Source of the DNA: Mucilaginibacter sp.
Lineage (GTDB): Bacteria > Bacteroidota > Bacteroidia > Sphingobacteriales > Sphingobacteriaceae
Reading direction: 5' to 3'
Length of the DNA stretch: 64,000 nt
Assembly: GCF_025359345.1 (NCBI RefSeq)
Contig: NZ_JANYGQ010000022.1
Span: forward strand, 248,001 to 312,000
Below, one piece after another: positions 27,997 to 37,477 of the stretch. The notes beneath the pieces are model-generated. The model was not told where the DNA came from. It saw only the letters and a program-made list of their open reading frames with translations, and made no database searches. Numbering within the stretch: the stretch's first letter is position 1; each line of letters begins with the position of its first letter. The position numbers were made by a program, and so were the translations under genes.

Positions 27997-30393
27997 ATGA
28001 AAAAACTGCCACTTCTGCTACTACTCTGCTATTGCTTTACAACATCCGCCCAGGAAAAATCTATCTACCACAAAGGTTGGGTTGATTTTAACAAAAACGG
28101 CAAAATGGATGTATTTGAGGACCCATCGCAAACCATTGATAAGCGTATTGACGATTTGCTGAGCCAGATGACAGTAGATGAAAAAACCTGTCAGCTGGCT
28201 ACGCTATACGGCTATAAACGGGTTTTAAAAGAGGAAATGCCCACACCATCATGGAAGAACGAGGTTTGGAAGGACGGCATAGCCAATATTGATGAGGAAC
28301 TGAACAACCTTACTTCGAAAACCGATGACGCGCCAACGCAGTACTCCTACCCTTACAGCAAGCACGCATCAGCCATTAATACTATACAAAAATGGTTTGT
28401 TGAGGAAACCCGTATGGGCATCCCGGTTGATTTTACTAACGAGGGCATCCACGGCCTTAACCACGACAGGGCTACATCATTACCCGCCCCTATTTCCATA
28501 GGCAGCACCTGGGATAAAGCATTGGTACGCCGCGCAGGCCAAACTGTTGGTATGGAGGCAAAGGCGCTTGGCTATACCAACGTTTATGCGCCAATATTGG
28601 ATGTTGCCCGCGACCAGCGCTGGGGCCGCGTAGTAGAAACATACGGCGAAAATCCATTCTTAATTGCTGAACTGGGCAAACAAATGACGCTGGGTATACA
28701 GGAAGAAGGCGTGGCCTCAACCTTAAAACACTTCGCAGTTTATAGCATGCCCAAAGGCGGGCGCGATGGCGCTGCCCGTACCGACCCGCATGTTGCGCCG
28801 AGGGAAATGTACCAGCTATATCTCTACCCTTTCCGAAGGGTGATACAAGAGGCACACCCGTTGGGTGTAATGAGCAGCTATAACGACTGGAACGGCGAGC
28901 CCATAACCGGCAGCTACTACTTTTTAACGGAGCTGCTACGCCAGAAATTTGGGTTTAACGGTTATGTGGTGTCCGACAGCGAGGCTGTTGAATATTTATT
29001 CAGCAAGCACCATGTGGCCGGCGATATAAAAGAGGCAGTACGCCAGGCATTTGAAGCCGGCCTGAACGTACGCACCAACTTCAGCATGCCGCAAACCTAT
29101 ATTATGCCCTTGCGCGAACTTTACAAAGAAGGTAAAATCAACATAAAAACCCTCGACTCACGCGTAGCGGACGTATTACGGGTTAAATTTAAACTCGGTT
29201 TGTTTGATGACCCATATGTTAAAGACCCAAAGGCGGCCGACAAAATTGTGCATACCGAAGCCTCATCAGCGATGGGTTTGCAAATGAACCGCGAATCGAT
29301 GGTGTTGCTGAAAAACGCAAACAATTTGTTGCCGCTTAACAAATCAGCTATTAAAAACATATTGGTAACAGGTCCGCTGGCGGCTGATAAAAGTTATGCT
29401 ACCAGCCGGTACGGCCCGTCGCACAACCCTGTAACCAGCGTACTAGACGGGATAAAGAATTATGTGGGCACCAGCGCAACCGTTAACTATTCCAAAGGCT
29501 GCAACATTGTTGACGCTACCTGGCCCGAAAGCGAAATTATTGAAACCCCGCTGACGGATCTGGAACAGGCATCTATTGATTCTGCCGTTAGCGCTGCAAA
29601 AAAAGCTGATGTGGTGATTGCAGTAGTCGGCGAGGATTCGCAGCGGGTGGGCGAAAGCCTGTCGCGCACCGGGTTAAATTTGCCAGGTCGCCAGCTGAAA
29701 CTGATACAGGCATTGCAGGCAACGGGCAAACCTGTAGTTATGGTGATGATAAACGGGCAGCCGCTAACCGTAAACTGGGAAAACAAATTTGTGCCCGCCA
29801 TACTGGAAGCCTGGTTCCCCGGCCCGGAAAGCGGTAAGGTTGTTGCAGAAACGCTGTTTGGTGATAACAACCCCGGCGGCAAACTCTCCATCACCTTCCC
29901 AAAAACAACAGGGCAATTGGAGTTTAATTTCCCCTTTAAACCTGCCTCGCAAGCCGGTCAAGGAGGCGCCAACAGCTGGGGTAACACCAGTGTTAACGGT
30001 GCATTATATCCTTTTGGCTTTGGTTTAAGCTACACCACTTTTGCCTACGACAACCGGCAGGTATCGCCCGAAAAAGAAAACCAGCAGGGCGATATCACCG
30101 TCACCGTCGACGTTACTAACACCGGCCAGCGCAAAGGCGACGATGTAGTACAACTTTACCTTAAACAGGAAATTAGCAGCGTTACCGTGTATGACTACGA
30201 CCTGCGCGGCTTCGACCGCATAACCCTTGCCCCCGGCGAAAAGAAAACCGTAACCTTTACCCTGCACCCTGACGACCTGGCCATTCTCGATAAAAACATG
30301 AACTGGACGGTTGAGCCCGGCAAATTAATGGTGATGATCGGGCAATCATCGGAAGATATTAAGTTGCAGAAGGAGTTTGAGGTGAGCAAATAG
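27997..30393 (+). CDS. Glycoside hydrolase family 3 (beta-glucosidase/xylosidase-like)
   Basis: Signal peptide; VDFTNEGIHGLNHDRATSLPAPISIGSTWD, GVMSSYNDWNGEP, GYVVSDSEAVEYL nucleophile region, Fn3-like C-terminus. Confidence 0.95.
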   Translation: MKKLPLLLLLCYCFTTSAQEKSIYHKGWVDFNKNGKMDVFEDPSQTIDKRIDDLLSQMTVDEKTCQLATLYGYKRVLKEEMPTPSWKNEVWKDGIANIDEELNNLTSKTDDAPTQYSYPYSKHASAINTIQKWFVEETRMGIPVDFTNEGIHGLNHDRATSLPAPISIGSTWDKALVRRAGQTVGMEAKALGYTNVYAPILDVARDQRWGRVVETYGENPFLIAELGKQMTLGIQEEGVASTLKHFAVYSMPKGGRDGAARTDPHVAPREMYQLYLYPFRRVIQEAHPLGVMSSYNDWNGEPITGSYYFLTELLRQKFGFNGYVVSDSEAVEYLFSKHHVAGDIKEAVRQAFEAGLNVRTNFSMPQTYIMPLRELYKEGKINIKTLDSRVADVLRVKFKLGLFDDPYVKDPKAADKIVHTEASSAMGLQMNRESMVLLKNANNLLPLNKSAIKNILVTGPLAADKSYATSRYGPSHNPVTSVLDGIKNYVGTSATVNYSKGCNIVDATWPESEIIETPLTDLEQASIDSAVSAAKKADVVIAVVGEDSQRVGESLSRTGLNLPGRQLKLIQALQATGKPVVMVMINGQPLTVNWENKFVPAILEAWFPGPESGKVVAETLFGDNNPGGKLSITFPKTTGQLEFNFPFKPASQAGQGGANSWGNTSVNGALYPFGFGLSYTTFAYDNRQVSPEKENQQGDITVTVDVTNTGQRKGDDVVQLYLKQEISSVTVYDYDLRGFDRITLAPGEKKTVTFTLHPDDLAILDKNMNWTVEPGKLMVMIGQSSEDIKLQKEFEVSK

Positions 30394-30486
30394 ATGTGCG
30401 GTTTTTTGATGTGCGGATGTGGAAATAATTTGAAGATGAGTTGATTTAAAGATTTGAAAATGAAAAGTGTTGAGTATTTTTTCGCC

Positions 30487-30510
30487 TTTGTTGGTGTTGT
30501 CACCAACAAA
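30487..30510. repeat. Palindrome TTTGTTGGTG-TTGT-CACCAACAAA (family G copy 1)
   Basis: Perfect 10-bp stem, 4-nt loop. Confidence 0.9.
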
Positions 30511-30581
30511 ACCAATTGCTTTGTGATGTGCAGAAAGCCGTGAACATCCGCAGGCTTTTCGGTTACACATTGTGCATCCTG

Positions 30582-30605
30582 CTTGTTGGTGACAACACCA
30601 ACAAG
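30582..30605. repeat. Palindrome CTTGTTGGTG-ACAA-CACCAACAAG (family G copy 2, inverted relative to copy 1)
   Basis: Perfect 10-bp stem; loop ACAA is the complement of copy 1's TTGT. Confidence 0.9.
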
Positions 30606-30633
30606 GGCAGGGCGAGAGTTAGGATTTGGGGAT

Positions 30634-31077
30634 TTAATTTAACGGCTTACTGGAGTTTATGAAGACTGTGTCCATTGGTTCTTTAACCTTATTTAGCTGA
30701 ATTTCGATCCTTTTTACGAGGCAACGCTTAACAATACCTTCGCATATTTGTAGCTTTTTATATTTATTTAAGGAATCTAAATTAAAAATGTAGATATATT
30801 GTTTTGCAGAATCGGGCAATTCACTTAGATTTCCCTTATCCGGTCTTGTGGAAAGGTCCTCAGACAGGCCTGGTTGAAGATAATAGTCTAAGTTTATCAT
30901 GTCATGGCATAGTATACTATCAGGCAGTGATCCATCCCATTCGGCACCCGCGAGGTCACTCTTTGTGTTATTTTTTACATAGCCAATTCCAATATGCAGC
31001 TTTTCACAGGATTGAAATAATATAAGGCTTACCACTACGGCACATAATGCTATTTCGGCGTAAAATTTTTTTTTCAT
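30634..31077 (-). CDS. Hypothetical lipoprotein/secreted protein
   Basis: N-terminal hydrophobic segment ending in LFQSC (lipobox-like); no known domain. Confidence 0.55.
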   Translation of the reverse strand: MKKKFYAEIALCAVVVSLILFQSCEKLHIGIGYVKNNTKSDLAGAEWDGSLPDSILCHDMINLDYYLQPGLSEDLSTRPDKGNLSELPDSAKQYIYIFNLDSLNKYKKLQICEGIVKRCLVKRIEIQLNKVKEPMDTVFINSSKPLN

Positions 31078-31153
31078 TATTGCGAGGTTCGCTCTAAGTT
31101 ACTAAGTATTATGATAAACGTTTATCTTTAATCCAGAAATCGATTCCGTCTAA

Positions 31154-31846
31154 ATGAAAAAAATTTACGGCTTAAAAGAATGGGCTTTAGATAAAAGCAT
31201 TCTCAACGCCAAAAGGTTTGTTGATGTAAAAATCGTTTTTTCGTATCCTGACTTGAAACAGCTTATTGAATTTAAGCCTAAAGAAAGAATCAAAAAAATA
31301 GACGATATTTTTAAAAAAAATCTAAGCCGACTTATTGCTCTAAACTTATTTGAAACGTACGAGGTTAACGGGACAAAAAGACGACCGCGAGGAGTTACAG
31401 CAAAAATAAAATTCAATTTATTAAACGCCATTGCAAAACTGGACTTTGTAGCTAGCTGCTGGATTGAATCGATAGATTACGCTACAAAAATTGAAAAGAA
31501 CGAACCTCTTAAGCCCCGGTACTTTTGTGTTAAAATGACATTGGTTATCGAGGTTGAAGGCATTAAATCGAGGAAACAAAATATTGAACAACGATTTGTG
31601 CTAATAAATGCAACATCAAGCGACGACGCCTACGATAAATTGGAAAAGCAAAAGGACGATTATAACGAGCCGTATTTAAATTCGGATGGACGTTTTGTAA
31701 GATGGCGAATAGACAGCTTTGACGATTGCTATGAAACAGACATTAACACCCCAAAAGATTTGGATTGCCCGGAAGGCTTAGAAGTCTATTCAAAGTTAAA
31801 ATCGCGCAGATTAAAAGATAAAACCGTTTGGGATGGCAAATTTTGA
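31154..31846 (+). CDS. Hypothetical protein, C-terminal region reminiscent of DUF4288
   Basis: RFVLINATSSDDAYDKLEKQKDDYNEPYLNSDGRFVRWRIDSFDDCYETD; domain assignment by eye only. Confidence 0.5.
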   Translation: MKKIYGLKEWALDKSILNAKRFVDVKIVFSYPDLKQLIEFKPKERIKKIDDIFKKNLSRLIALNLFETYEVNGTKRRPRGVTAKIKFNLLNAIAKLDFVASCWIESIDYATKIEKNEPLKPRYFCVKMTLVIEVEGIKSRKQNIEQRFVLINATSSDDAYDKLEKQKDDYNEPYLNSDGRFVRWRIDSFDDCYETDINTPKDLDCPEGLEVYSKLKSRRLKDKTVWDGKF

Positions 31847-31856
31847 ATTTCGGCTT

Positions 31857-31878
31857 TTGTTGGTGTTGTCGCCAACAA
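31857..31878. repeat. Palindrome TTGTTGGTGTTGTCGCCAACAA (family G copy 3)
   Basis: Same sequence as copy 1 except A->G at one stem position (wobble). Confidence 0.85.
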
Positions 31879-31885
31879 GGGCTAG

Positions 31886-31917
31886 AAAAGTGCTGACACT
31901 AATTTGTCAGCACTTTT
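31886..31917. terminator. Strong hairpin AAAAGTGCTGACA-CTAATT-TGTCAGCACTTTT
   Basis: Perfect 13-bp stem flanked by A-run and T-run; bidirectional terminator geometry. Confidence 0.85.
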
Positions 31918-32260
31918 TGCATTTTTTAGCGTAGCAGACAGTGTAAAAAGTGCATTAATACTGCAGAAACAAGCTTTTTAGCCTTTGCGTAGGATCTTTT
32001 GCTGTTCCACCCTGTTCCTTGTGTTTCACTGTGAACAGGAACGATATATTGCCAATTTTCCATTCATTTAAGAGCATTTAAAAAAGCAATATACGCCATG
32101 AGTCATCCACCCAAAGCCTCCTATTTTTACCCCAATTTTATTTTGTTAGCTTTTATGCTATAAAATGCCCTTGTAAGTTTCTGCATTATTCCTATTTTTA
32201 GAAGATAAAAATAAACCTGCCGCGGGCGCGGCCGTTAAGCTATTAACCGATACTGTTTGA

Positions 32261-33475
32261 ATGGAAGTTAAAACTAAAAGTGTGAAGGGCATGCAGCTTA
32301 AGCACATGATAACCAAATGCCTTTATTTTGATAAGGCTATGTCATGTGCCGAATTGAGTGAGTTATTTGATAAAAGTATTCCATCAATAGCCAAGGCACT
32401 AAATGAACTGATTGAAAAAGGCTTTGTGGTTGAGCAGGGTTATGCGCCGTCAAGCGGGGGCCGCCGGCCGCTCATGTACGCCATAAATGCCGATGCCATG
32501 TACATACTGGCTATTGCTATGGACCAGCGGTCCACCCGCATACAACTAGTGGACCTGCGCAATCACCCCGTTGCAGAAATGATGGTATTTGACCTGAAAC
32601 TTGCCGGCAACGATTGTGCGCTGAATATACTGGTTGAAAACATTAACAAGTACATTGACGGCTGCGGCGTTTTAAAAGAGAAAATTACGGGCATAGGCAT
32701 AGGTATGCCCGGCTTTATCGACCCCGACAAAGGAATAAACTATACCTACTTAAAGAGCGGCGACCGCAGCCTTTCGCAATATATTGCTGAAGAGACAGGT
32801 TTGCCAACTTACATAGACAACGACTCGAGCTTAATAGCCCTCGCCGAACAAAAGTTTGGCATAGCCAAATGGCAAAAAGAAGTGATGGTGATTAACCTTA
32901 GCTGGGGCATTGGCCTGGGCATGATCGTTAACGGCGAATTGTTCAGGGGCCGTAACGGCTTTGCCGGGGAGTTTAGCCATATCCCGCTTTCGGAAGATGG
33001 CGCATTGTGCGAATGTGGCAAACGCGGCTGTTTAGAGGCAGAAGCATCGATGTTGGTGGTAGCCAACAAAGCGATAGAAGGGATTAAGCAGGGCCGGGTT
33101 ACCAGCTTGAAAGTTGTTGGCGAAGCGCAAAGCAAACAAATGAGCGATGCCATAATGGCCGCAGCAAATGCCGGCGACCAGTTTGCTATCGAACTATTCT
33201 CTGATGCTGGCAACAAAATAGGTAAAGCGCTGGCCATATTGATACATATCATGAACCCCCAGGCAATAGTTTTGAGCGGTCGCGGCGCCAAAGTTGGCAA
33301 AATATTGATGGCCCCCATCCAACAGGCGTTGCATAAATATTGTATTCCCCGTTTGAGTAGCGGTACCGAGCTAATGGTGTCGGAACTGGGTTTTGACGCT
33401 GAACTTATTGGTGCCGCCATACTGGTGATGGAAAACTTTGATAAGGAAGAGATGAACCAGGTGGTAAGTATTTAA
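32261..33475 (+). CDS. ROK-family transcriptional regulator (NagC/Mlc-like)
   Basis: N-terminal wHTH (MSCAELSELFDKSIPSIAKALNELIEKGFV), ROK zinc motif CECGKRGCLE. Confidence 0.93.
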   Translation: MEVKTKSVKGMQLKHMITKCLYFDKAMSCAELSELFDKSIPSIAKALNELIEKGFVVEQGYAPSSGGRRPLMYAINADAMYILAIAMDQRSTRIQLVDLRNHPVAEMMVFDLKLAGNDCALNILVENINKYIDGCGVLKEKITGIGIGMPGFIDPDKGINYTYLKSGDRSLSQYIAEETGLPTYIDNDSSLIALAEQKFGIAKWQKEVMVINLSWGIGLGMIVNGELFRGRNGFAGEFSHIPLSEDGALCECGKRGCLEAEASMLVVANKAIEGIKQGRVTSLKVVGEAQSKQMSDAIMAAANAGDQFAIELFSDAGNKIGKALAILIHIMNPQAIVLSGRGAKVGKILMAPIQQALHKYCIPRLSSGTELMVSELGFDAELIGAAILVMENFDKEEMNQVVSI

Positions 33476-33477
33476 CT

Positions 33478-33825
33478 ATGCTCCGCGATATTGACAATTA
33501 TTTCTTAAACAAGGACGAACCTGTAAAAGGCTGCCTGCTGTTTTTACGGGAGTTTATCCCCGCCTTTGACAACAACATAACCGAAGCATGGAAATACGGG
33601 ATGCCATTTTATTGTTACAAGGGCAAAATGTTTTGTTACCTGTGGGTTGTTAAAAAAAACCACAACCCTTACCTTGGCGTTGTTGACGGCAACAAAATCG
33701 ATCACCCTTTACTGGTAATGGAAAAGCGAGCCCGCATGAAAACCATACAGTTTGATGCCCGGCAGGATGTCCCTGTCGATACGATACGGGAAATATTAGG
33801 CATGGCACTGGCGCTACGCCGTTAA
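33478..33825 (+). CDS. DUF1801-like protein
   Basis: ITEAWKYGMPFYCYKGKMFCYLWVVKKNHNPYLGVVDG; 2 bp after the ROK stop. Confidence 0.75.
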   Translation: MLRDIDNYFLNKDEPVKGCLLFLREFIPAFDNNITEAWKYGMPFYCYKGKMFCYLWVVKKNHNPYLGVVDGNKIDHPLLVMEKRARMKTIQFDARQDVPVDTIREILGMALALRR

Positions 33826-33854
33826 ATTTAAATACCATCTATAAAAATAAAACT

Positions 33855-34487
33855 ATGCAAAAACCCGACAGCCTGATATTTGATATGGACGGAACCCTAT
33901 GGGATGCCGTTGACACCTATGCCGAATCGTGGAATATTATTTTCAGGGAAATGGGAATTGATATTGTGGTTAAGCGAGAAGAACTTGCCAAAATGGTGGG
34001 TATGGAAGGCCGTAAGGTAATCGGCCTGATAATGCCGGATTTTGACGAGGAAAAACGCAAGGAGATATACACAATTGTAAACGAACGCCGCCGCGAAATA
34101 CTACCCCAAATGGGTGGAGTTTTATACGATGGAGTGCGGGAAGGCCTGCAGCAACTGGCAGAAAAATACAAGGTATTTATTTTAAGCAACTGTGCCAAAG
34201 GCATCATCCCTGTATTTATCGACTGGGCCGGGATAGATGAACATATTACCGACGAAATGGCCCATGGCGTAAACTTTATGCCTAAAAACCATAACATCAA
34301 GCTGCTTGCCGAAAAACATGGCCTTGTAAACCCTGTTTACATCGGCGATACTCACGGTGATGGCCAGGAAAGCCGCCAAGCCGGCGTACCGTTTGTATTT
34401 GTAAGCTACGGCTTTGGCGATACCGATGATTATGATTTAAAGTTTGATGATTTCAAATCGTTAACGGATTATTTTATGGGGTTGTAA
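33855..34487 (+). CDS. HAD-superfamily hydrolase
   Basis: LIFDMDGTLWD, ILSNCAKG, YIGDTHGDGQESRQAGVPFVFVSYGFG. Confidence 0.93.
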   Translation: MQKPDSLIFDMDGTLWDAVDTYAESWNIIFREMGIDIVVKREELAKMVGMEGRKVIGLIMPDFDEEKRKEIYTIVNERRREILPQMGGVLYDGVREGLQQLAEKYKVFILSNCAKGIIPVFIDWAGIDEHITDEMAHGVNFMPKNHNIKLLAEKHGLVNPVYIGDTHGDGQESRQAGVPFVFVSYGFGDTDDYDLKFDDFKSLTDYFMGL

Positions 34488-34497
34488 TCCTCCCACC

Positions 34498-34620
34498 GTC
34501 ACGCTGAACTTATTTCAGCACCCCACATGCTAAGCCTACGACATGCTGGCTAAATATAAACGTCAACCTATATGTGGGTCATCTGTCCCATGAGGTGCCG
34601 AAACAAGTTCGGCATGACGA
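34498..34620. repeat. Foldback element CGTCACGCTGAACTTATTTCAGCACC / GGTGCCGAAACAAGTTCGGCATGACG
   Basis: Imperfect inverted arms at both ends, with internal CCCACAT/ATGTGGG. Confidence 0.7.
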
Positions 34621-34818
34621 AATGTTAGGTCTCTTCAACTTTTTTCAACTAATTAAAATCCTACTGACATAGGGCTGTCATTAACGTGTGTTTATTTTGA
34701 ATCAACAAACAAGATCAACAACGATTAAAGACAAAAATTATGGAACTGTCATGAGCAGCATTGAATAATATTATAGCTCATGACAGCTTCATGGCCATTA
34801 AAAAACAAATTAAACATC

Positions 34819-35316
34819 ATGAAAATCATCCCAATGTTATTAAAAGAAATGGCCGAAGAAGCCCAAACAACCCGTAAATTTCTTGAGCGTATCCCGAATG
34901 ACAAGTTCGACTGGCAGCCACACCCCAAAAGCATGACCATAAGGCAACTGGCCACTCACCTCGCCGAGCTCACTACATGGGTAAGCCTAACCATTGACAC
35001 CGACGAACTTGATTTTGCCGCCAGCCCATACGCCCCAACCATCACCAACAACACAACAGAACTGCTGGATCTGCTCGAAAAATCACTAGCCGAAGCCCGC
35101 GTCGGGCTCGAAAAAACTAACGAAGATGAACTGGTAAAAATCTGGACATTGCGCAACGGCGACCAGATTTACAGCGCTACTCAAAAAGTTGAAGTAATTC
35201 GCATGACGTTTTGCCAGGTCGTACATCACCGTGCACAGCTTGGTGTATTTTTACGCCTCCTTGATGTGCCCATCCCCGGCAGCTACGGCCCAAGTGCTGA
35301 TGACGCAGGCTTTTGA
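34819..35316 (+). CDS. DinB-family protein
   Basis: Start MKIIPMLLKEM; MTIRQLATHLAELTTWV, CQVVHHRAQLGVFLRLLDVPIPGSYGPSADD. Confidence 0.9.
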   Translation: MKIIPMLLKEMAEEAQTTRKFLERIPNDKFDWQPHPKSMTIRQLATHLAELTTWVSLTIDTDELDFAASPYAPTITNNTTELLDLLEKSLAEARVGLEKTNEDELVKIWTLRNGDQIYSATQKVEVIRMTFCQVVHHRAQLGVFLRLLDVPIPGSYGPSADDAGF

Positions 35317-35406
35317 GAAATTGAAACAAAACTTACGGAGTTTTCCCATGTGGTTATTAAAACAATAATCCTCTGGTTAAACTTCGTAAATTTAACATAT
35401 TTAAAA

Positions 35407-35862
35407 ATGAAAACATTTAAACTCAACCTTTCTGAAGCCGAAAAGCAAAGGCTTAAACAAAACAAGATTAAAATAAGTCAGTTGCGGGACTATGCCCCCG
35501 ACGAAATTGGCAAGCTGGTATGTGCGGATACACAAAGGGCAAACGAAATTTATGCGCTTATTGATTTCCAAAGCATCCCATCGGTAGGCCCAAAATTCGC
35601 CTGCGATTTAATGTCATTGGGGTATTTTAAAATTGACGATCTGCTTGAAAAAAACGGGCACGAGTTACTCAACGAACTGGAGTTAAAACAAGGTTTCTGG
35701 ACAGACCCTTGTGTGGAGGATCAGTGCCTGCTAGCCGTTCATTATGCAAATAACCGCGGCAGCAAAAAGAACTGGTGGGATTTTACCGCCGATAGAAAAG
35801 CTTATCGCAGCACGAACGGGTATCCTGAAAACCGGCCGGTAACAGCATGGCACCACATCTAA
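35407..35862 (+). CDS. Helix-hairpin-helix protein (Cdd1 / 'pathogenicity locus'-like)
   Basis: FQSIPSVGPKFACDLMSLGYFKIDDLLEKNGHELLNELE, DPCVEDQCLLAVHYANN. Confidence 0.82.
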   Translation: MKTFKLNLSEAEKQRLKQNKIKISQLRDYAPDEIGKLVCADTQRANEIYALIDFQSIPSVGPKFACDLMSLGYFKIDDLLEKNGHELLNELELKQGFWTDPCVEDQCLLAVHYANNRGSKKNWWDFTADRKAYRSTNGYPENRPVTAWHHI

Positions 35863-37349
35863 ATTCCCGTTGCCGCCGGCAAGGTAAAATAAAAAGTAGC
35901 CCCCCTGCCCTCTTCGCTCTGCACCCCTATGGTGCCCCTATGGCGCTGTATGATTTCGCTCGACAGGTATAAGCCGATGCCAAACCCCGAGATATTTTTC
36001 ATTTTGTCGCTCTCAACGCGATAAAAACGCTGGAAAAGTTTTTCCTGGTCTTTGGCTTTAATGCCGATGCCGTTGTCCGTGACCAGCACTTTAACATTGT
36101 TATTTTCGATGGTGCAGGTTACGGTTATGGTGCTGTCTTTATCGGAATATTTCAACGCATTACTTAAAAGATTTCCGATTACCTGGCCTATTTTTTCAGC
36201 GTCGGCTTTTACAAATAGCTGCCGGCCCGGCTCAAATTCTATCGGGTGGCCCGGACTAAGCAATTGGGTTTCAGCAATAGTTTCCGCAACCAGTTCATTC
36301 ATATTAAATACGTCCAGCTTCAATTGCAACTTACCCGACTCAAGCCTCGATAAATCGAGAAAACTGTGTATCAGGTCAGTCATTTTTGTTACCTGGTTGC
36401 CTGCTTTCATCAAGGTGGTGTTTACAAAGCTGTCGTTGACCGGAATAAGCCTTTTAGTCAATATTTGTATATAAGCTTTTATTGATGTAAGGGGTGTTTT
36501 AAGTTCATGGCTAGCCATGGCAATAAAATCATTTTTCCTTATTTCGTCGCGCTTGGTATCGGTTATGTCAATGACAGTGCCCAGCATTCTTACCGGCTCC
36601 TTTTTATCGTCATAAACAACAATTCCCTGAGTTTTTATCCAGCGCAGTGAGTCATCCGGCAAGTGTATTTTTACTTCATAAACATAAGTACCTGTCAACA
36701 ATGCCTTATGGTAAGCCGGGACAACAATATTTTTCATATCGTCTGCATCAATTTGCGTTTGCAAATTCTCACGAACTACGGTAGTATCTGCACTAAATCC
36801 AAATATTTCGGCCAGCCTCGGCGAACAGACAAAACTATTATCAAGCAGGCCCAGGTCCCATGTAGCCATTGCCGCCGCCTCGGTAGCCAGCAGTAATCGG
36901 TTTTCGTTTTCTGTACTGGCTTCCCTGGCTCGCACTTCGTCGGTTATATCAACAACGGTGTTTAGTATATAGGCAACGTTATTGTCACCATCAAAAATCG
37001 GTGTGTTGCTACACGACCAATGGCGTTCAGTATAGGTTTTCGTATCTGTGTTAAAAACATCAAAACGATAAGCAGGCACATCAATTTTTTGCCTCGTGTT
37101 AACTACCCTGGTAAATATAATACGGGCATTGGTATCATCGCTCAGTGTTTTGTCTTCAGGAAAGGCTTCGAAAAATCCCTTCCCTACAATTGCCTCACGG
37201 GTGCTCGAGGTCACGTCAAGGTATGTATCGCTTGCCGCAACAATAGTAAAGCGTGGCGCATCGCCTTTAACTAATAGCGATCCGGGCGATTTTTCAAATA
37301 CGAGTTTAAAAATATCATCGGGCAAAACAGGCAGTAAATCAGCACTCAT
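35859..37349 (-). CDS. PAS-domain sensor histidine kinase
   Basis: Two PAS regions; FIAMASHELKTPLTSIKAYIQ, VIGNLLSNALKYS, DNGIGI, GFGIGLYLSSEII. Confidence 0.93.
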   Translation of the reverse strand: MSADLLPVLPDDIFKLVFEKSPGSLLVKGDAPRFTIVAASDTYLDVTSSTREAIVGKGFFEAFPEDKTLSDDTNARIIFTRVVNTRQKIDVPAYRFDVFNTDTKTYTERHWSCSNTPIFDGDNNVAYILNTVVDITDEVRAREASTENENRLLLATEAAAMATWDLGLLDNSFVCSPRLAEIFGFSADTTVVRENLQTQIDADDMKNIVVPAYHKALLTGTYVYEVKIHLPDDSLRWIKTQGIVVYDDKKEPVRMLGTVIDITDTKRDEIRKNDFIAMASHELKTPLTSIKAYIQILTKRLIPVNDSFVNTTLMKAGNQVTKMTDLIHSFLDLSRLESGKLQLKLDVFNMNELVAETIAETQLLSPGHPIEFEPGRQLFVKADAEKIGQVIGNLLSNALKYSDKDSTITVTCTIENNNVKVLVTDNGIGIKAKDQEKLFQRFYRVESDKMKNISGFGIGLYLSSEIIQRHRGTIGVQSEEGRGATFYFTLPAATGI

Positions 37350-37477
37350 AGGTTTATATCGGCCTCACAAATTAAAATATGAAAATAAACAGATATACCC
37401 GTAAAACGAAAAGTAATTTAACGATAAGTTCAACAATAAGCCGCAGAAACTGTTTACCTTACCATTGTAAAGTCGAC

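Noticed and set aside
32809-33420. 203-aa minus-strand ORF
   Set aside because: Shadow ORF of the ROK regulator.
35859-35862. 4-bp overlap of convergent HHH and histidine kinase genes as a possible frameshift/assembly artefact
   Set aside because: Both proteins have plausible complete C-termini; short convergent overlaps are common.
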